From: Neoroseomonas terrae
GTDB taxonomy: Bacteria; Pseudomonadota; Alphaproteobacteria; Acetobacterales; Acetobacteraceae
Reading direction: 5' to 3'
DNA: 37,017 nt
NCBI RefSeq assembly: GCF_018129025.1
Contig: NZ_JAAEDI010000043.1
Coordinates: 1-37,017, forward strand
Position 1 is the stretch's first letter; each line of letters begins with the position of its first letter. Under the pieces are notes generated by a model. The model ran no database searches, had not been told where the DNA came from, and saw only the letters and a list, made by a program, of their open reading frames with translations. Position numbers and translations under genes: made by a program. Of this stretch, positions 1 to 7,833 are shown piece after piece.

Positions 1-645
1 CCCCCAGGCCGCCGCGACCTCGCGCAGCGGCAGCGCCGGCCGCTGCCGGCCCCTCGGCGGCGGGCCCTCGGCCGGCCCGAACAGGATGGCGGGGGCGCGG
101 GGGTGGTTGTGGCATGGCGAGACGTGTGCGCCCGCGACCAGCCCCACGGCTGCGACGACATCCGGCGCGAAGCAGCCGAGGGCGCCGGCCACCAGCGCGC
201 CGTTCGAGACGCCGGCGGCGAAGATGCGACGCCGGTCGACCGGGGTACGGCGGACGATGTCCTCGATGATGGTGCGGACGAAGGTGATCTCGCTCCGTGG
301 GTCCTGCTGCGCCTGCCATTCGCGGTTCACCCCCTCCGGATAGGCGACGACGAAGCCGGCCTCGTCCGCCAGGGTGGAGAAGCGGGATTGTCGTTCGACC
401 GCCGCGGCCTGGGTTGCGGAGCCATGGAAGACGAGGACCAGCGGGCGCGGCGCGCCGGCACCGCCCGGTACGTGCAGAAGATACCGCCGCGTCGTGCCGC
501 CGATATCGAGGGCGACCCGCTCGGTACCGGGCAGCGGGTCGACCACCGCGGGCGCCGCGGAGCCGCGCGGCCTCTCCCGCGCCCCGACGGGGGTGGAGGG
601 GAGCAGCAGCAGGGCGAGCAGGGGCAGCGGCAGCAGGCGCAGCAA
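1..645 (-). CDS. LpqC/PHB-depolymerase-type secreted esterase (C-terminus cut by window edge)
   Basis: An alpha/beta-hydrolase of the polyhydroxybutyrate depolymerase / feruloyl esterase (LpqC-like) type, expected to cleave ester bonds outside the cytoplasm. Visible are a leucine-rich signal peptide, the strand LVLVFHGSA with its oxyanion region, and the nucleophile elbow GVSNG; the catalytic Asp and His would lie beyond the left edge. No ATG is available. I chose a TTG at 643-645 because GGAG lies 8 nt upstream (654-657, reverse strand) and the resulting protein starts directly with a signal peptide. It lies downstream of the methyltransferase-like gene on the same strand, 78 bp apart, so the two may be co-transcribed. 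The family call is fairly firm; substrate and exact start are not. Confidence 0.7.
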   Translation of the reverse strand, partial: MLRLLPLPLLALLLLPSTPVGARERPRGSAAPAVVDPLPGTERVALDIGGTTRRYLLHVPGGAGAPRPLVLVFHGSATQAAAVERQSRFSTLADEAGFVVAYPEGVNREWQAQQDPRSEITFVRTIIEDIVRRTPVDRRRIFAAGVSNGALVAGALGCFAPDVVAAVGLVAGAHVSPCHNHPRAPAILFGPAEGPPPRGRQRPALPLREVAAAWG

Positions 646-723
646 GGCGGCGACTCCGGAACGGAGGCGCAGCCTGCCACGCCCTGGGCAACAGGTGTGC
701 GACGAAGCGCAGGCGGCACGACG

Positions 724-1650
724 CTACGGCGGGCGCCGGGCGAGCGTGGCGTGCCAGCGCAGCAGACGCAGTTCACCGTCGCGCAGCAGCCGCAGGCGCA
801 GCAGCCAGGCCTCCGCCTCCTCCACCAGCGCTGCCGCCATCGCCGGCGCCGGGCGCCTCGGCCCTCGCAACGCTTCCAGCACGGATACCCAGCCCAGCAG
901 CGCCGCCCGCTGCTGCCGTGGCCCCGCGTCCTCGACGACATGGATGCGGAATCCCGTCCGTTCGAAGGCCGACGCCATCGCTTCCTCGGACGGCGGGGGC
1001 TGGCGGTCCTCGACAGCAAGCCAGCGCGCATCGGACGCTCCCGCGCGGCCGGCGAGGTCGAGCAGCACGACCTCTCCGCCATCGCGGAGCGCCGTTGCTG
1101 TGGTGCGCAGCATGGCATCGGGCGCGCCGCCGCGGCGGAAAGGCTCGAGCATCATCGCATGGTGGTGATGGCGTGCGCGGAAGGCGGGGGCATCGGGCGA
1201 AAGGGGAGCAGCCGTGACCCGCTTGGGCAGCTGACGCGCGGCCGGGGACGCGGCGCGCAGGTCGTGGGTGGCGACGAAGCAGCCGCGTGCGGCCGCGACC
1301 GCACTGCCCGCCGCTCGTGCCCCGTGGCCGGCCAGCAGGACCGTATGCGCCGGGGTCAGCGGCAGGAGAGCGGCGAGCCGCAGCACTTCCTCCGCGCCGC
1401 CCGGCAGGGTCATGCCGTCGCCCCAGAGCCGGTCCGACCAGGCGGCGCGGGCGAGCGCCGGATCGGGTGCCGATGCCGGCGCGGCGTCGGTTGGCGCGGC
1501 GGCAGGCGGCTCGACGTCGGCTGGCGCCTCGATGGCATCGCCGACGCGAAGCAGCCGGGCTCCGGTGGCCACGACGCGACGCAGCAGGCCGTCCTGAGCC
1601 TGCCAGGGGCGTTCGTCGGCCGGGGGGTCGCGGCGCGCTGGAGTGGGCAT
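724..1650 (-). CDS. SAM-dependent methyltransferase-like protein
   Basis: A 308-residue protein with a class I methyltransferase-like core. The segment LLAGHGARAAG resembles the glycine-rich SAM-binding loop, although it is atypical. GGEVVLLDLAG resembles strand 4 of the fold, followed by a phenylalanine-rich stretch (AFERTGFRIHVVEDAG) like the C-terminal methyltransferase strands. The first 60 residues are Pro/Ala-rich and probably disordered. A histidine run (HHHH) lies in the middle. The gene is divergent from the sensor kinase, with 100 bp between the starts, and upstream of the esterase. I see no substrate clue. The loop is degenerate enough that this could be a non-catalytic relative. 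Confidence 0.5.
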   Translation of the reverse strand: MPTPARRDPPADERPWQAQDGLLRRVVATGARLLRVGDAIEAPADVEPPAAAPTDAAPASAPDPALARAAWSDRLWGDGMTLPGGAEEVLRLAALLPLTPAHTVLLAGHGARAAGSAVAAARGCFVATHDLRAASPAARQLPKRVTAAPLSPDAPAFRARHHHHAMMLEPFRRGGAPDAMLRTTATALRDGGEVVLLDLAGRAGASDARWLAVEDRQPPPSEEAMASAFERTGFRIHVVEDAGPRQQRAALLGWVSVLEALRGPRRPAPAMAAALVEEAEAWLLRLRLLRDGELRLLRWHATLARRPP

Positions 1651-1750
1651 CGCCGCAGTGAGCGCGACGATCGGTGAAGGAAGCCTTGCCGGCGGCTCTC
1701 AGGCCCCCGGGGCGCTGGTTGAGCGGCGGGCGCTGCGCTATCATTCGTGC

Positions 1751-2971
1751 ATGCAGTTGCCCGGTTGTGCGGTCCCGCTCGACGACATCTTCTTGCCGGA
1801 TGAACTTGCCCGGCGCGTGCCGGCCCGGCCCGACCATCTGCGGGAGAAGCTTGCCGTTTACGACCTCGCCGCGCTGATGGCGGACCATCCCGACGCGCTG
1901 CTGCCCCGCTTCGTCGACATTGCGCTCGAGTTGACCGGGGGCGTTTCGGCCGGGCTCAGCCTGTTCGAGCGGGACCCGAAACCCGGCGTCTTCCGCTGGC
2001 ATCATGTGCGCGGGTCGCTGGCCGCCTTCGAGGGTGTCACCACGCCGCGCGGCCACAGCCCATGCGGCGTCACCCTCGACCGCGGCGCACCGATCCTCGC
2101 CGTCCACGCCGAGCGCTACTATGACTGGATCGCCGCGGCCAGCATCGAGGTCCCCGAGGTGCTGCTCGTGCCGCTGCGCGCCGATCCGGCGACGCTCCTG
2201 GGCACGTTGTGGATCGTCGCGGACAAGGTTGGCCATTTCGACAGCGGCCATGCCCGGGCCATGACCGAGCTCGCGTCATTCATCACGGTCGGGCTGCGGA
2301 TCCGGGATGTCGAGATGAAGCTTCAGCGCGCCGTCGCCGAGCAGCAGACGCTGCTGCACGAGATGAGCCACCGCCTGAAGAACGTGATCGCCATCGCCGA
2401 CGGCATGGTGTGGATGACCGCGATGGGCGCCGAGACGCCGGAAGCCATGGCCACCGCCCTGTCCGGGCGGTTTCAGGCGCTGTCGCGCGCCACCGCTCTG
2501 GTCCGCCGCAATCCGGGGACGCATCCGTTGCCAGCCATGCCCGAGTTGAGCGAGGTGCTGCGCATGGTGCTTGAGCCACACGACGCCGCATGGCCGGGCG
2601 GCCCCTCGCGCATCTCGCTGTCGGGCCCCGCCATTCTGTGCGACGAGCGGGCGGTGAGCGGCATTGCGCTGGTCTTCAACGAATTGGCGACCAATGCGGT
2701 GAAGTATGGCGCCCTGTCGGTGCCGCATGGGCGTGTCGATATCACCTGGTCAGCGATGCCGGATGCCGTCGAGCTGAGCTGGGTCGAGAGCGGCGGGCCG
2801 CGCATCGACGGGCCGCCCGCATCCGAGAGCTTCGGCACCACGCTCATGACGCAGACGGTGCAGTCGCAGTTCGACGGCACGTTCCGGCGGGAGTGGCGGG
2901 AGAGCGGCCTTGCCGTCAGCCTGACCCTGGCGCGCGCGATGCTGTCGGACGAGGCTGACGAGGCGGCGTAG
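1751..2971 (+). CDS. GAF-domain sensor histidine kinase, HWE/HisKA_2 type
   Basis: A 406-residue cytoplasmic sensor kinase with no transmembrane segment. Residues of about 25-180 form a GAF-like sensor domain (ALELTGGVSAGLSLFE, then HSPCGVTLDRG, typical of GAF domains attached to this class). The dimerisation and phosphotransfer helix follows with LLHEMSHRLKNVIAIADG; His207 is the likely phospho-acceptor. The ATPase N-box reads FNELATNAVKYGALS, which is characteristic of the HWE family, and a short G-box (ESFGTTLM) follows. I chose ATG 1751 because it gives the usual N-terminus; the frame is open further upstream. No response regulator lies nearby, so it is an orphan kinase here. It converges with the aldo/keto reductase, with 8 bp between the stops. 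HWE kinases commonly act in light, general stress or cell-cycle signalling; the signal here is unknown. Confidence 0.85.
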   Translation: MQLPGCAVPLDDIFLPDELARRVPARPDHLREKLAVYDLAALMADHPDALLPRFVDIALELTGGVSAGLSLFERDPKPGVFRWHHVRGSLAAFEGVTTPRGHSPCGVTLDRGAPILAVHAERYYDWIAAASIEVPEVLLVPLRADPATLLGTLWIVADKVGHFDSGHARAMTELASFITVGLRIRDVEMKLQRAVAEQQTLLHEMSHRLKNVIAIADGMVWMTAMGAETPEAMATALSGRFQALSRATALVRRNPGTHPLPAMPELSEVLRMVLEPHDAAWPGGPSRISLSGPAILCDERAVSGIALVFNELATNAVKYGALSVPHGRVDITWSAMPDAVELSWVESGGPRIDGPPASESFGTTLMTQTVQSQFDGTFRREWRESGLAVSLTLARAMLSDEADEAA

Positions 2972-2979
2972 CCCGAGGG

Positions 2980-3804
2980 CTACAGCATCGCCAGGCTGCG
3001 CTTGCGCGCCGGCGGCGGGAAGCCGGCGTCGAGCGTCGCCAAGTCCTCCGCCAGCAGGGCGATGTCCCGCGCCGCGGCGTTCTGCCGGACATGCGCGGGG
3101 TCGGCGGCCTTCGGGATGCTGATGACGTTGCCGCCGCGCAGCGTCCAGGCGATGGCAATCTGCGCCGGCGTCGCGCCGTGTCGCTCCGCGACCTCGGCGA
3201 GTGCCTTGTGGCGCAGCATCCGGCCGCCCTGGCCGACGGGGGAATAGGCCATGACCGGCATGCGCCGCCGCTCGCAGAAGGGCAGCAGGTCGTATTCCAC
3301 GCCGCGGTGCTCCAGGCTGTAGAGCACCTGGTCCGTCGCGCACCCGGCGAGCGCGGTGCCCAGTTCCTCGAGATCGTCCACGTCGCAGTTCGAGACGCCC
3401 CAATGGCGGATCTTGCCCGCCTTCCGCAGCGCCTCGAAGGCCTCGACGGTTTCCGACAGCGGCACGGAGCCGCGCCAGTGCAGCAGATAGAGGTCGATCG
3501 TCTCGACGCGCATCCGCTTCAGGCTGCGCTCGCAGGCGGCGACGGCGCCGCGTCGGGACGCATTGTGCGGATAGACCTTGGAGACGAGGAACACCCCGTC
3601 GCGACGGCCCTCGATGGCATCGCCGACGACTTCTTCCGATCCGCCTTCTGCGTACATCTCGGCGGTGTCGATCAGCGTCATGCCGAGGTCGATGCCGAGC
3701 CGCAGCGCGTCGACTTCCGCCGTCCGGGCGCGGGCGTTCTCGCCCATGTGCCAGGTGCCCTGGCCAAGGGCGGGAACCGGGGTGCCGTCGGGCAGCATCG
3801 GCAT
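2980..3804 (-). CDS. aldo/keto reductase
   Basis: An NADPH-dependent aldehyde/ketone reductase of the AKR superfamily, 274 residues, of the compact YeaE / 2,5-diketo-gluconate reductase-like type. The catalytic tetrad is complete: Asp46 (LIDTAEMY), Tyr51, Lys76 (LVSKVYP) and His109 (YLLHW). The cofactor end shows ISIPKAADPAHVRQN, the usual phosphate-binding segment, in place of the more common IPKS..RI. Such enzymes often detoxify methylglyoxal or other small carbonyls, but the substrate cannot be read from sequence. It lies downstream of the decarboxylase gene on the same strand with a 30-bp gap, so co-transcription is possible. Confidence 0.88.
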   Translation of the reverse strand: MPMLPDGTPVPALGQGTWHMGENARARTAEVDALRLGIDLGMTLIDTAEMYAEGGSEEVVGDAIEGRRDGVFLVSKVYPHNASRRGAVAACERSLKRMRVETIDLYLLHWRGSVPLSETVEAFEALRKAGKIRHWGVSNCDVDDLEELGTALAGCATDQVLYSLEHRGVEYDLLPFCERRRMPVMAYSPVGQGGRMLRHKALAEVAERHGATPAQIAIAWTLRGGNVISIPKAADPAHVRQNAAARDIALLAEDLATLDAGFPPPARKRSLAML

Positions 3805-3834
3805 CGGGTGTCTCCTTCCTGTTCGGTCGGCAGG

Positions 3835-6174
3835 CTACTCCTGCATGACGTAGGTGTAGAAGCGCACCGTACCGTCCGGCTGGGTCTCGCGGTGCAGGCC
3901 CTGCACCTCGCTCTCGAAGCCCGGGAAGCGGTTGGCGGCGCGCTCGAAGGCGCGCAGGTAGTCGATCATCGGCTGCGCCTTCGCGCCCAGTCGCTCACCC
4001 GGCACGATGGTCGCGATACCGGGCGGATAGACGACCCAGAGCGTGGTGGCGACACGGTCGGTGAGTTCGTCGAGCGGCAGGTAGTCCACGGCATTGCGCG
4101 CCAGGGCGCGGACGGCGGCATGCGGCGGCACAGCGATCTCCGGCAGATGCTCGGCGCGAAACTGGGCACCCTGCAACGCGGAGATACCGGCTTCGCGATA
4201 CAGCGCGTGCATCCCCGCGCAGAGATCGCGCAGCCGCATTCCGGCATAACGCGTGCGGCGGCGGGCGACGAAGTCGGGGATGACCTCGTCCAGCGGCGCG
4301 TTCTGGTCGTGCAGCTTCTTGAAGGTGACGAGATGCGACAGCAGCGTGCCGGCCTTGCTGCTCTCGACGCCGGGCGTCAGCAGGAACAGCAGCGAGTTGA
4401 GGTCGTTCTTCTCGCAGACGATGCGGTTCTGCCGCAGGTACTCGGCAACGACCGGGGCGGGGATGCCGTGCTCGGCATAGGTGCCGGCCTCGCGGATGAA
4501 GCCCGGCGTCAGGATTGTCAGCTTGTTCGGGTCGGTGATGGCCCAGCCCGGCGCGACATGGCGGAAGCCGTGCCAGGTCTCGCCCTCGCGGAATTCCCAC
4601 AGCGACGGGTCGGCGGCGAGGAAGTCGGTCGGCACCTCCTCCCACTTCGCGTCGCGCCCGTCGATGCGGACGGTGTCGGGCACGAAGGGATCGAAGAACC
4701 ACTGCCGGTCCGGGTCGGATTCGGTGTGGGCGAAGTCGCGCGCCGTCATGCGCATCTTCTTCCGCAGCTCGATGCCGAGGCGGATGGTGTCGTCCCACAG
4801 CACCTCGCCCGAGCGCCCCTTCATCATCTGCGCGCCAACATCGAGCGAGGCGAACAGCGGATAGAACGGGCTGGTCGAGGCGTGCAGCAGGAAGAACTCG
4901 TTGAAGCGGCGGTGTTCGACGCGGCGGCGCTGGTCGCCCAGATGGCTGTCCTTCACATGGATCTGCGACGCCTGGGAAAAGCTGGCGAGCTGCTTGTGCG
5001 TGGATTGCGTGACGATGATGCCCGGGCTGTCGGGGCCGAGATTCTTCAGTCCCATGCCGAAGCGTCCGCGGAACAGCGGGTGGAACTTCATGAAGCCGGC
5101 CCAGGCCTCGTCGAACAGGATGTAGTCACACAGGTGACCGATGCGCTCGACGATCTGCTCGGCCGAGAGGATCGTGCCGTCATAGGTGCACTGCTCGACG
5201 ACCGCGGCGCGGAAAGGCCGCGGCGCGTCGGCGCGGGACTTGTCCGTGACCAGTGGGTTGTCGCGGATCGCCTGCCGGATGCGCGCCTCGTCGAACGCCT
5301 CGGGGCAAATCGGGCCGATGAGCCCGTGCAGGTTGCGGTCCGTCTCCATGTAGACCGGGATCGCCTGGCCGAGGAACAGCGCGCCGTGATGCGCGGCCTT
5401 GTGGTTGTTGCGGTCGAACAGGACCAAGTCGTCCTCCGCCAGCAGGGCGGAGAGTACGACCTTGTTGGATGTCGAGGTGCCGTTCAGCACGAAATAGGTG
5501 CGCTCCGCGCCGAAGATCTCGGCCGCCTCGCGTTCGGCCGCGGCGGCCGGCCCCTCATGCGTCAGCAGGTCGCCGAGTTGCAGGACAGAATTGTCGAGAT
5601 CGTCGCGGAACACCGCCTCGCCCAGATGCTCGACGAAGATGCGGCCGATCGGCGATCGACGGTAGAAGACGCCGCCATTGTGGCCGGGGCAGGTCCACAG
5701 CATGTTGCCTTGTTCGGCGTAATCGACCAGCGCGCCGAAGAAGGGGGTCTTCAGGCTCTCGGCATATTGCCGCAGCTTCGACACGAGGTTCTTGGCGATG
5801 AAGTCCGGCGTCTCCTCGGCCAGGAAGACGAAGCCGTCGACATCGTCCAGCACCTCGACCGGGATGTCCTCCAGCCGGTGGCGGCGGACCAGCAGGATGA
5901 CAGGCACATCAAGGCCGCGCTTGCGGGTCAGCGAGATGAGCTGCGCCGCCTTGCCCTGCAACCCCTTCTTGCCCCAGTCGACGATCAGGCAGCCGATCGC
6001 GGCGTCGGTGCGGACGACCAGTTCCGCGTCGTCGTCCCGCCGCGCGCGCAGCACCTGGTAGCCGTCCTGCTCGATCTCCCGGACGATGTGGTGCAGGCGT
6101 TCGCCTTCCAGGTCGCCGGCCTCGTCGAAGGCCGGGGCGCAGAGCAGGAACTTGAAGCGGCGCGAATATTCCAT
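3835..6174 (-). CDS. Orn/Lys/Arg decarboxylase (fold type I, PLP)
   Basis: A 779-residue basic amino acid decarboxylase of the bacterial Orn/Lys/Arg family. It has an N-terminal response-regulator-like wing domain (to about residue 130), a PLP-binding core and a C-terminal domain, as in inducible ornithine (SpeF/SpeC), lysine and arginine decarboxylases. The PLP lysine is Lys394 in QSTHKQL. Asp of LFDEAWAGF would contact the pyridine nitrogen, and His in NHKAAHHGAL would stack on the ring. Ornithine is the most likely substrate because alphaproteobacterial members are mostly ornithine decarboxylases, giving putrescine; lysine or arginine cannot be excluded. ATG 6174 follows GGGGGA by 4 nt and begins at the conserved domain; the frame remains open upstream without conservation. 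The leader is long and structured. Confidence 0.88.
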   Translation of the reverse strand: MEYSRRFKFLLCAPAFDEAGDLEGERLHHIVREIEQDGYQVLRARRDDDAELVVRTDAAIGCLIVDWGKKGLQGKAAQLISLTRKRGLDVPVILLVRRHRLEDIPVEVLDDVDGFVFLAEETPDFIAKNLVSKLRQYAESLKTPFFGALVDYAEQGNMLWTCPGHNGGVFYRRSPIGRIFVEHLGEAVFRDDLDNSVLQLGDLLTHEGPAAAAEREAAEIFGAERTYFVLNGTSTSNKVVLSALLAEDDLVLFDRNNHKAAHHGALFLGQAIPVYMETDRNLHGLIGPICPEAFDEARIRQAIRDNPLVTDKSRADAPRPFRAAVVEQCTYDGTILSAEQIVERIGHLCDYILFDEAWAGFMKFHPLFRGRFGMGLKNLGPDSPGIIVTQSTHKQLASFSQASQIHVKDSHLGDQRRRVEHRRFNEFFLLHASTSPFYPLFASLDVGAQMMKGRSGEVLWDDTIRLGIELRKKMRMTARDFAHTESDPDRQWFFDPFVPDTVRIDGRDAKWEEVPTDFLAADPSLWEFREGETWHGFRHVAPGWAITDPNKLTILTPGFIREAGTYAEHGIPAPVVAEYLRQNRIVCEKNDLNSLLFLLTPGVESSKAGTLLSHLVTFKKLHDQNAPLDEVIPDFVARRRTRYAGMRLRDLCAGMHALYREAGISALQGAQFRAEHLPEIAVPPHAAVRALARNAVDYLPLDELTDRVATTLWVVYPPGIATIVPGERLGAKAQPMIDYLRAFERAANRFPGFESEVQGLHRETQPDGTVRFYTYVMQE

Positions 6175-6208
6175 GCAGTCCCCCGGAGGCCCGGTCGGCC
6201 CGCATGCG

Positions 6209-6282
6209 CACCGGCGCACGGATGCCCGACAAGCCGGTGTTCGAACGTCATGCCCGGCCGGATGGTTCCACCCAGGCCGGGC
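6209..6282 (-). promoter_or_regulatory. structured 5' leader of the decarboxylase gene
   Basis: Two stem-loops lie in the transcript between the palindrome and the decarboxylase start. One has GCCCGGCC (6252-6259) pairing with GGCCGGGC (6275-6282), plus an inner TGG-TT-CCA. The other has CACCGGC (6209-6215) pairing with GCCGGTG (6233-6239). Ornithine decarboxylase genes of alphaproteobacteria are known to carry a conserved leader called the speF motif; I could not match its consensus by eye, so this is only a candidate. Confidence 0.35.
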
Positions 6283-6343
6283 GCCGGAGCAATGCCGCGC
6301 TCGGCGGGCCGATACAACGACAGGTATGTGACAGCGTATTCGC

Positions 6344-6364
6344 AATTGCGAAGCATTCGCAATT
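6344..6364. promoter_or_regulatory. 21-bp perfect palindrome, Fur-like operator candidate
   Basis: Arms AATTGCGAA (6344-6352) and TTCGCAATT (6356-6364) are perfect inverted repeats around GCA. A second palindrome, TTCGCAATTGCGAA (6339-6352), overlaps it, so three half-sites are interleaved. The pattern TGCGAA-n3-TTCGCA resembles Fur boxes described in Caulobacter and relatives. The site is 43 bp before the ATG of the small CxxC protein and about 170 bp before the divergent decarboxylase, so it could control either gene. The assignment to Fur is inference from the motif. Confidence 0.6.
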
Positions 6365-6406
6365 CGAGTTAGACAGGCCACCCCGATGCAATGAGGTCGC
6401 GCACCC

Positions 6407-6904
6407 ATGGGTCACATCCTGCCCTTCCCCCGCCTGGCACCGCCCTGGCCGGAGCAGGTCGAGGCGCTGGAACCCGCTTCCGCCCTGGTGCTCAGCGCCT
6501 GCATCCGCCCTTGGGTCGCCGCTGCGCGGCTGAAGGAAGATCCCTTCCCGCCGGTCGTCGAGGCGATGGAGGAAGCCTGGGCCCCCCATGAGGCAGCCCT
6601 GTCGGCCCATGCGCTGATGCACGGCATTGCCCTGCAGGCGATCCGCATGGTCGAGGTCGGCTGCCCGAAATGCCCCGGCCTGACCGGCGACGAGATGCTG
6701 CTGCTGCACGCGGTGGCCGAGGCCTCGCGCGGCGTTGACCATCCCGCCCAGGTGCTGGCCGAGATGGTCGCCGAACCGGCGCTGATCTTCCTCGACCCGC
6801 CGCTGATCGGGCTGGCGCGGCGGCTCGATGCCGAGGGGTGGCATTTCCGCCCGCGCCGCATGCCCGTGGGCCTCCCCGAGGGGGCGGTGCCATGGTGCCA
6901 CTGA
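6407..6904 (+). CDS. conserved hypothetical protein with CxxC motif, possibly iron-regulated
   Basis: A 165-residue soluble protein that I do not recognise. It is mostly helical in composition, lacks a signal peptide and has a CPKC motif (Cys86, Cys89) in the middle, which could bind a metal or act as a redox pair. His and Met residues (HALMHG) lie just before it. ATG 6407 is preceded by GAGG with 10 nt spacing and gives a natural N-terminus. The Fur-like palindrome directly upstream suggests iron-dependent expression, so a role in iron or haem handling is a reasonable guess but not shown. Its stop codon lies inside the hairpin shared with the convergent pirin gene. Confidence 0.6.
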   Translation: MGHILPFPRLAPPWPEQVEALEPASALVLSACIRPWVAAARLKEDPFPPVVEAMEEAWAPHEAALSAHALMHGIALQAIRMVEVGCPKCPGLTGDEMLLLHAVAEASRGVDHPAQVLAEMVAEPALIFLDPPLIGLARRLDAEGWHFRPRRMPVGLPEGAVPWCH

Positions 6905-6932
6905 ACGGCCGCGCGTTGCGACCGTTCAGTGG
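6898..6932. terminator. bidirectional hairpin between convergent genes
   Basis: CCACTGAACGG (6898-6908) pairs perfectly with CCGTTCAGTGG (6922-6932), an 11-bp stem with a 13-nt loop. It overlaps the stop codon of the CxxC protein gene and lies just after the end of the convergent pirin gene. There is no long T tract. Confidence 0.65.
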
Positions 6933-6943
6933 TCTGCCGCCGG

Positions 6944-7654
6944 TCAGTCGGCGGCGACCTCGACCATCACCAACTCCGCATCCTCGGTCGCGGTGATGGT
7001 CACCGTGGCCTCGTCGCGGATCGCGATGCCGTCGCGGGCATTTGCCGCGGCGCCATTCACCGTCACCGTACCCTTCGCGGGCACGAGATAGGCAGCGCGA
7101 CCAGCAGCCAGCGGCTGGACAAGGGTCTGGCCCTTCTGCAGCGTCGCCGCCATCACCGCGCCGTCGACGTTGATCGGCAGCGCACCCGTATCGGCGTCAC
7201 CGGCACGGCCGGAGGCGAGCACCTCGAACCCGGCCTCGCGCTTCTCCTTCGGGAACTTCTTCGCTCCCCAGGAGGGCTTCACGCCGCGCCGGTCCGGCAT
7301 GATCCAGATCTGGAACAGCGTCGTCTTCGCCGGTTCCATATTGTACTCGGCATGCACGACGCCGGTGCCGGCGCTCATCACCTGCACATCGCCCGCCTCG
7401 GTGCGGCCCTCGTTGCCGAGGTTGTCCTTGTGCGTGATCGCGCCCTCGCGGACATAGGTGATGATTTCCATGTCGCGATGCGGATGCGGGTCGAAGCCGG
7501 TGCCCGGCGCGATCTCGTCGTCATTCCACACGCGCAGGCGGCCCCACTGGTCGCGGTCAGGGTTGCGGTAGTGGCCGAAGGAGAAGTGATGGTTGGCATC
7601 AAGCCAGCCGAACTTCGCCTTGCCGAGGCTGGAGAAGGGGCGGATGTCGATCAT
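6944..7654 (-). CDS. pirin family protein (YhhW-type bicupin)
   Basis: A 236-residue bicupin of the pirin family, close in layout to E. coli YhhW, which has quercetinase activity in vitro. The four metal ligands of the N-terminal cupin are in place: His57 and His59 in FDPHPHRDME, then His101 and Glu103 in VVHAEYN. The C-terminal cupin (AGRAAYLVPAKGTVTVNG) has no ligands, as usual. The physiological substrate of this family is generally unknown. The ATG at 7654 gives the standard start MIDIRPFSSLG. The upstream gene is the universal stress protein, 180 bp away on the same strand and separated by a terminator hairpin, so pirin probably has its own promoter. Confidence 0.92.
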   Translation of the reverse strand: MIDIRPFSSLGKAKFGWLDANHHFSFGHYRNPDRDQWGRLRVWNDDEIAPGTGFDPHPHRDMEIITYVREGAITHKDNLGNEGRTEAGDVQVMSAGTGVVHAEYNMEPAKTTLFQIWIMPDRRGVKPSWGAKKFPKEKREAGFEVLASGRAGDADTGALPINVDGAVMAATLQKGQTLVQPLAAGRAAYLVPAKGTVTVNGAAANARDGIAIRDEATVTITATEDAELVMVEVAAD

Positions 7655-7802
7655 GGGTCTGCTTCCGTCTCTCTGCGCCCGCCGCAGCGGGCTTCTGTTC
7701 GGGACGGAAGATGGCGTGCGGCCGCGGCCGGCGCCACGCAGCGGTGGTGATGGCGGGCATTCGCCGTGGTGATTGCGAGTGGGGAGTGCTTCTCCGCTTT
7801 CC

Positions 7803-7823
7803 GAGAGGGGCTATGCCCCTCTC
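7803..7823 (-). terminator. hairpin terminator after the universal stress protein gene
   Basis: GAGAGGGGC (7803-7811) and GCCCCTCTC (7815-7823) form a perfect 9-bp stem with a TAT loop. It lies 11 bp downstream of the stress protein stop. It resembles the GGAGGGGC-AAA-GCCCCTCC hairpin after pdxH, so both may belong to one intergenic hairpin family. Confidence 0.6.
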
Positions 7824-7833
7824 CGGTAGGGCC

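Noticed and set aside
773..2251. A 492-residue minus-strand open frame across the kinase
   Set aside because: Antisense to the HWE kinase, whose motifs are unmistakable; the composition is typical of a shadow frame.
3091..6372. A 1093-residue plus-strand open frame opposite the decarboxylase
   Set aside because: It is the antisense shadow of the reductase and decarboxylase genes, Arg/Ala/Asp/Gly-rich and without any motif; high GC opens such frames.
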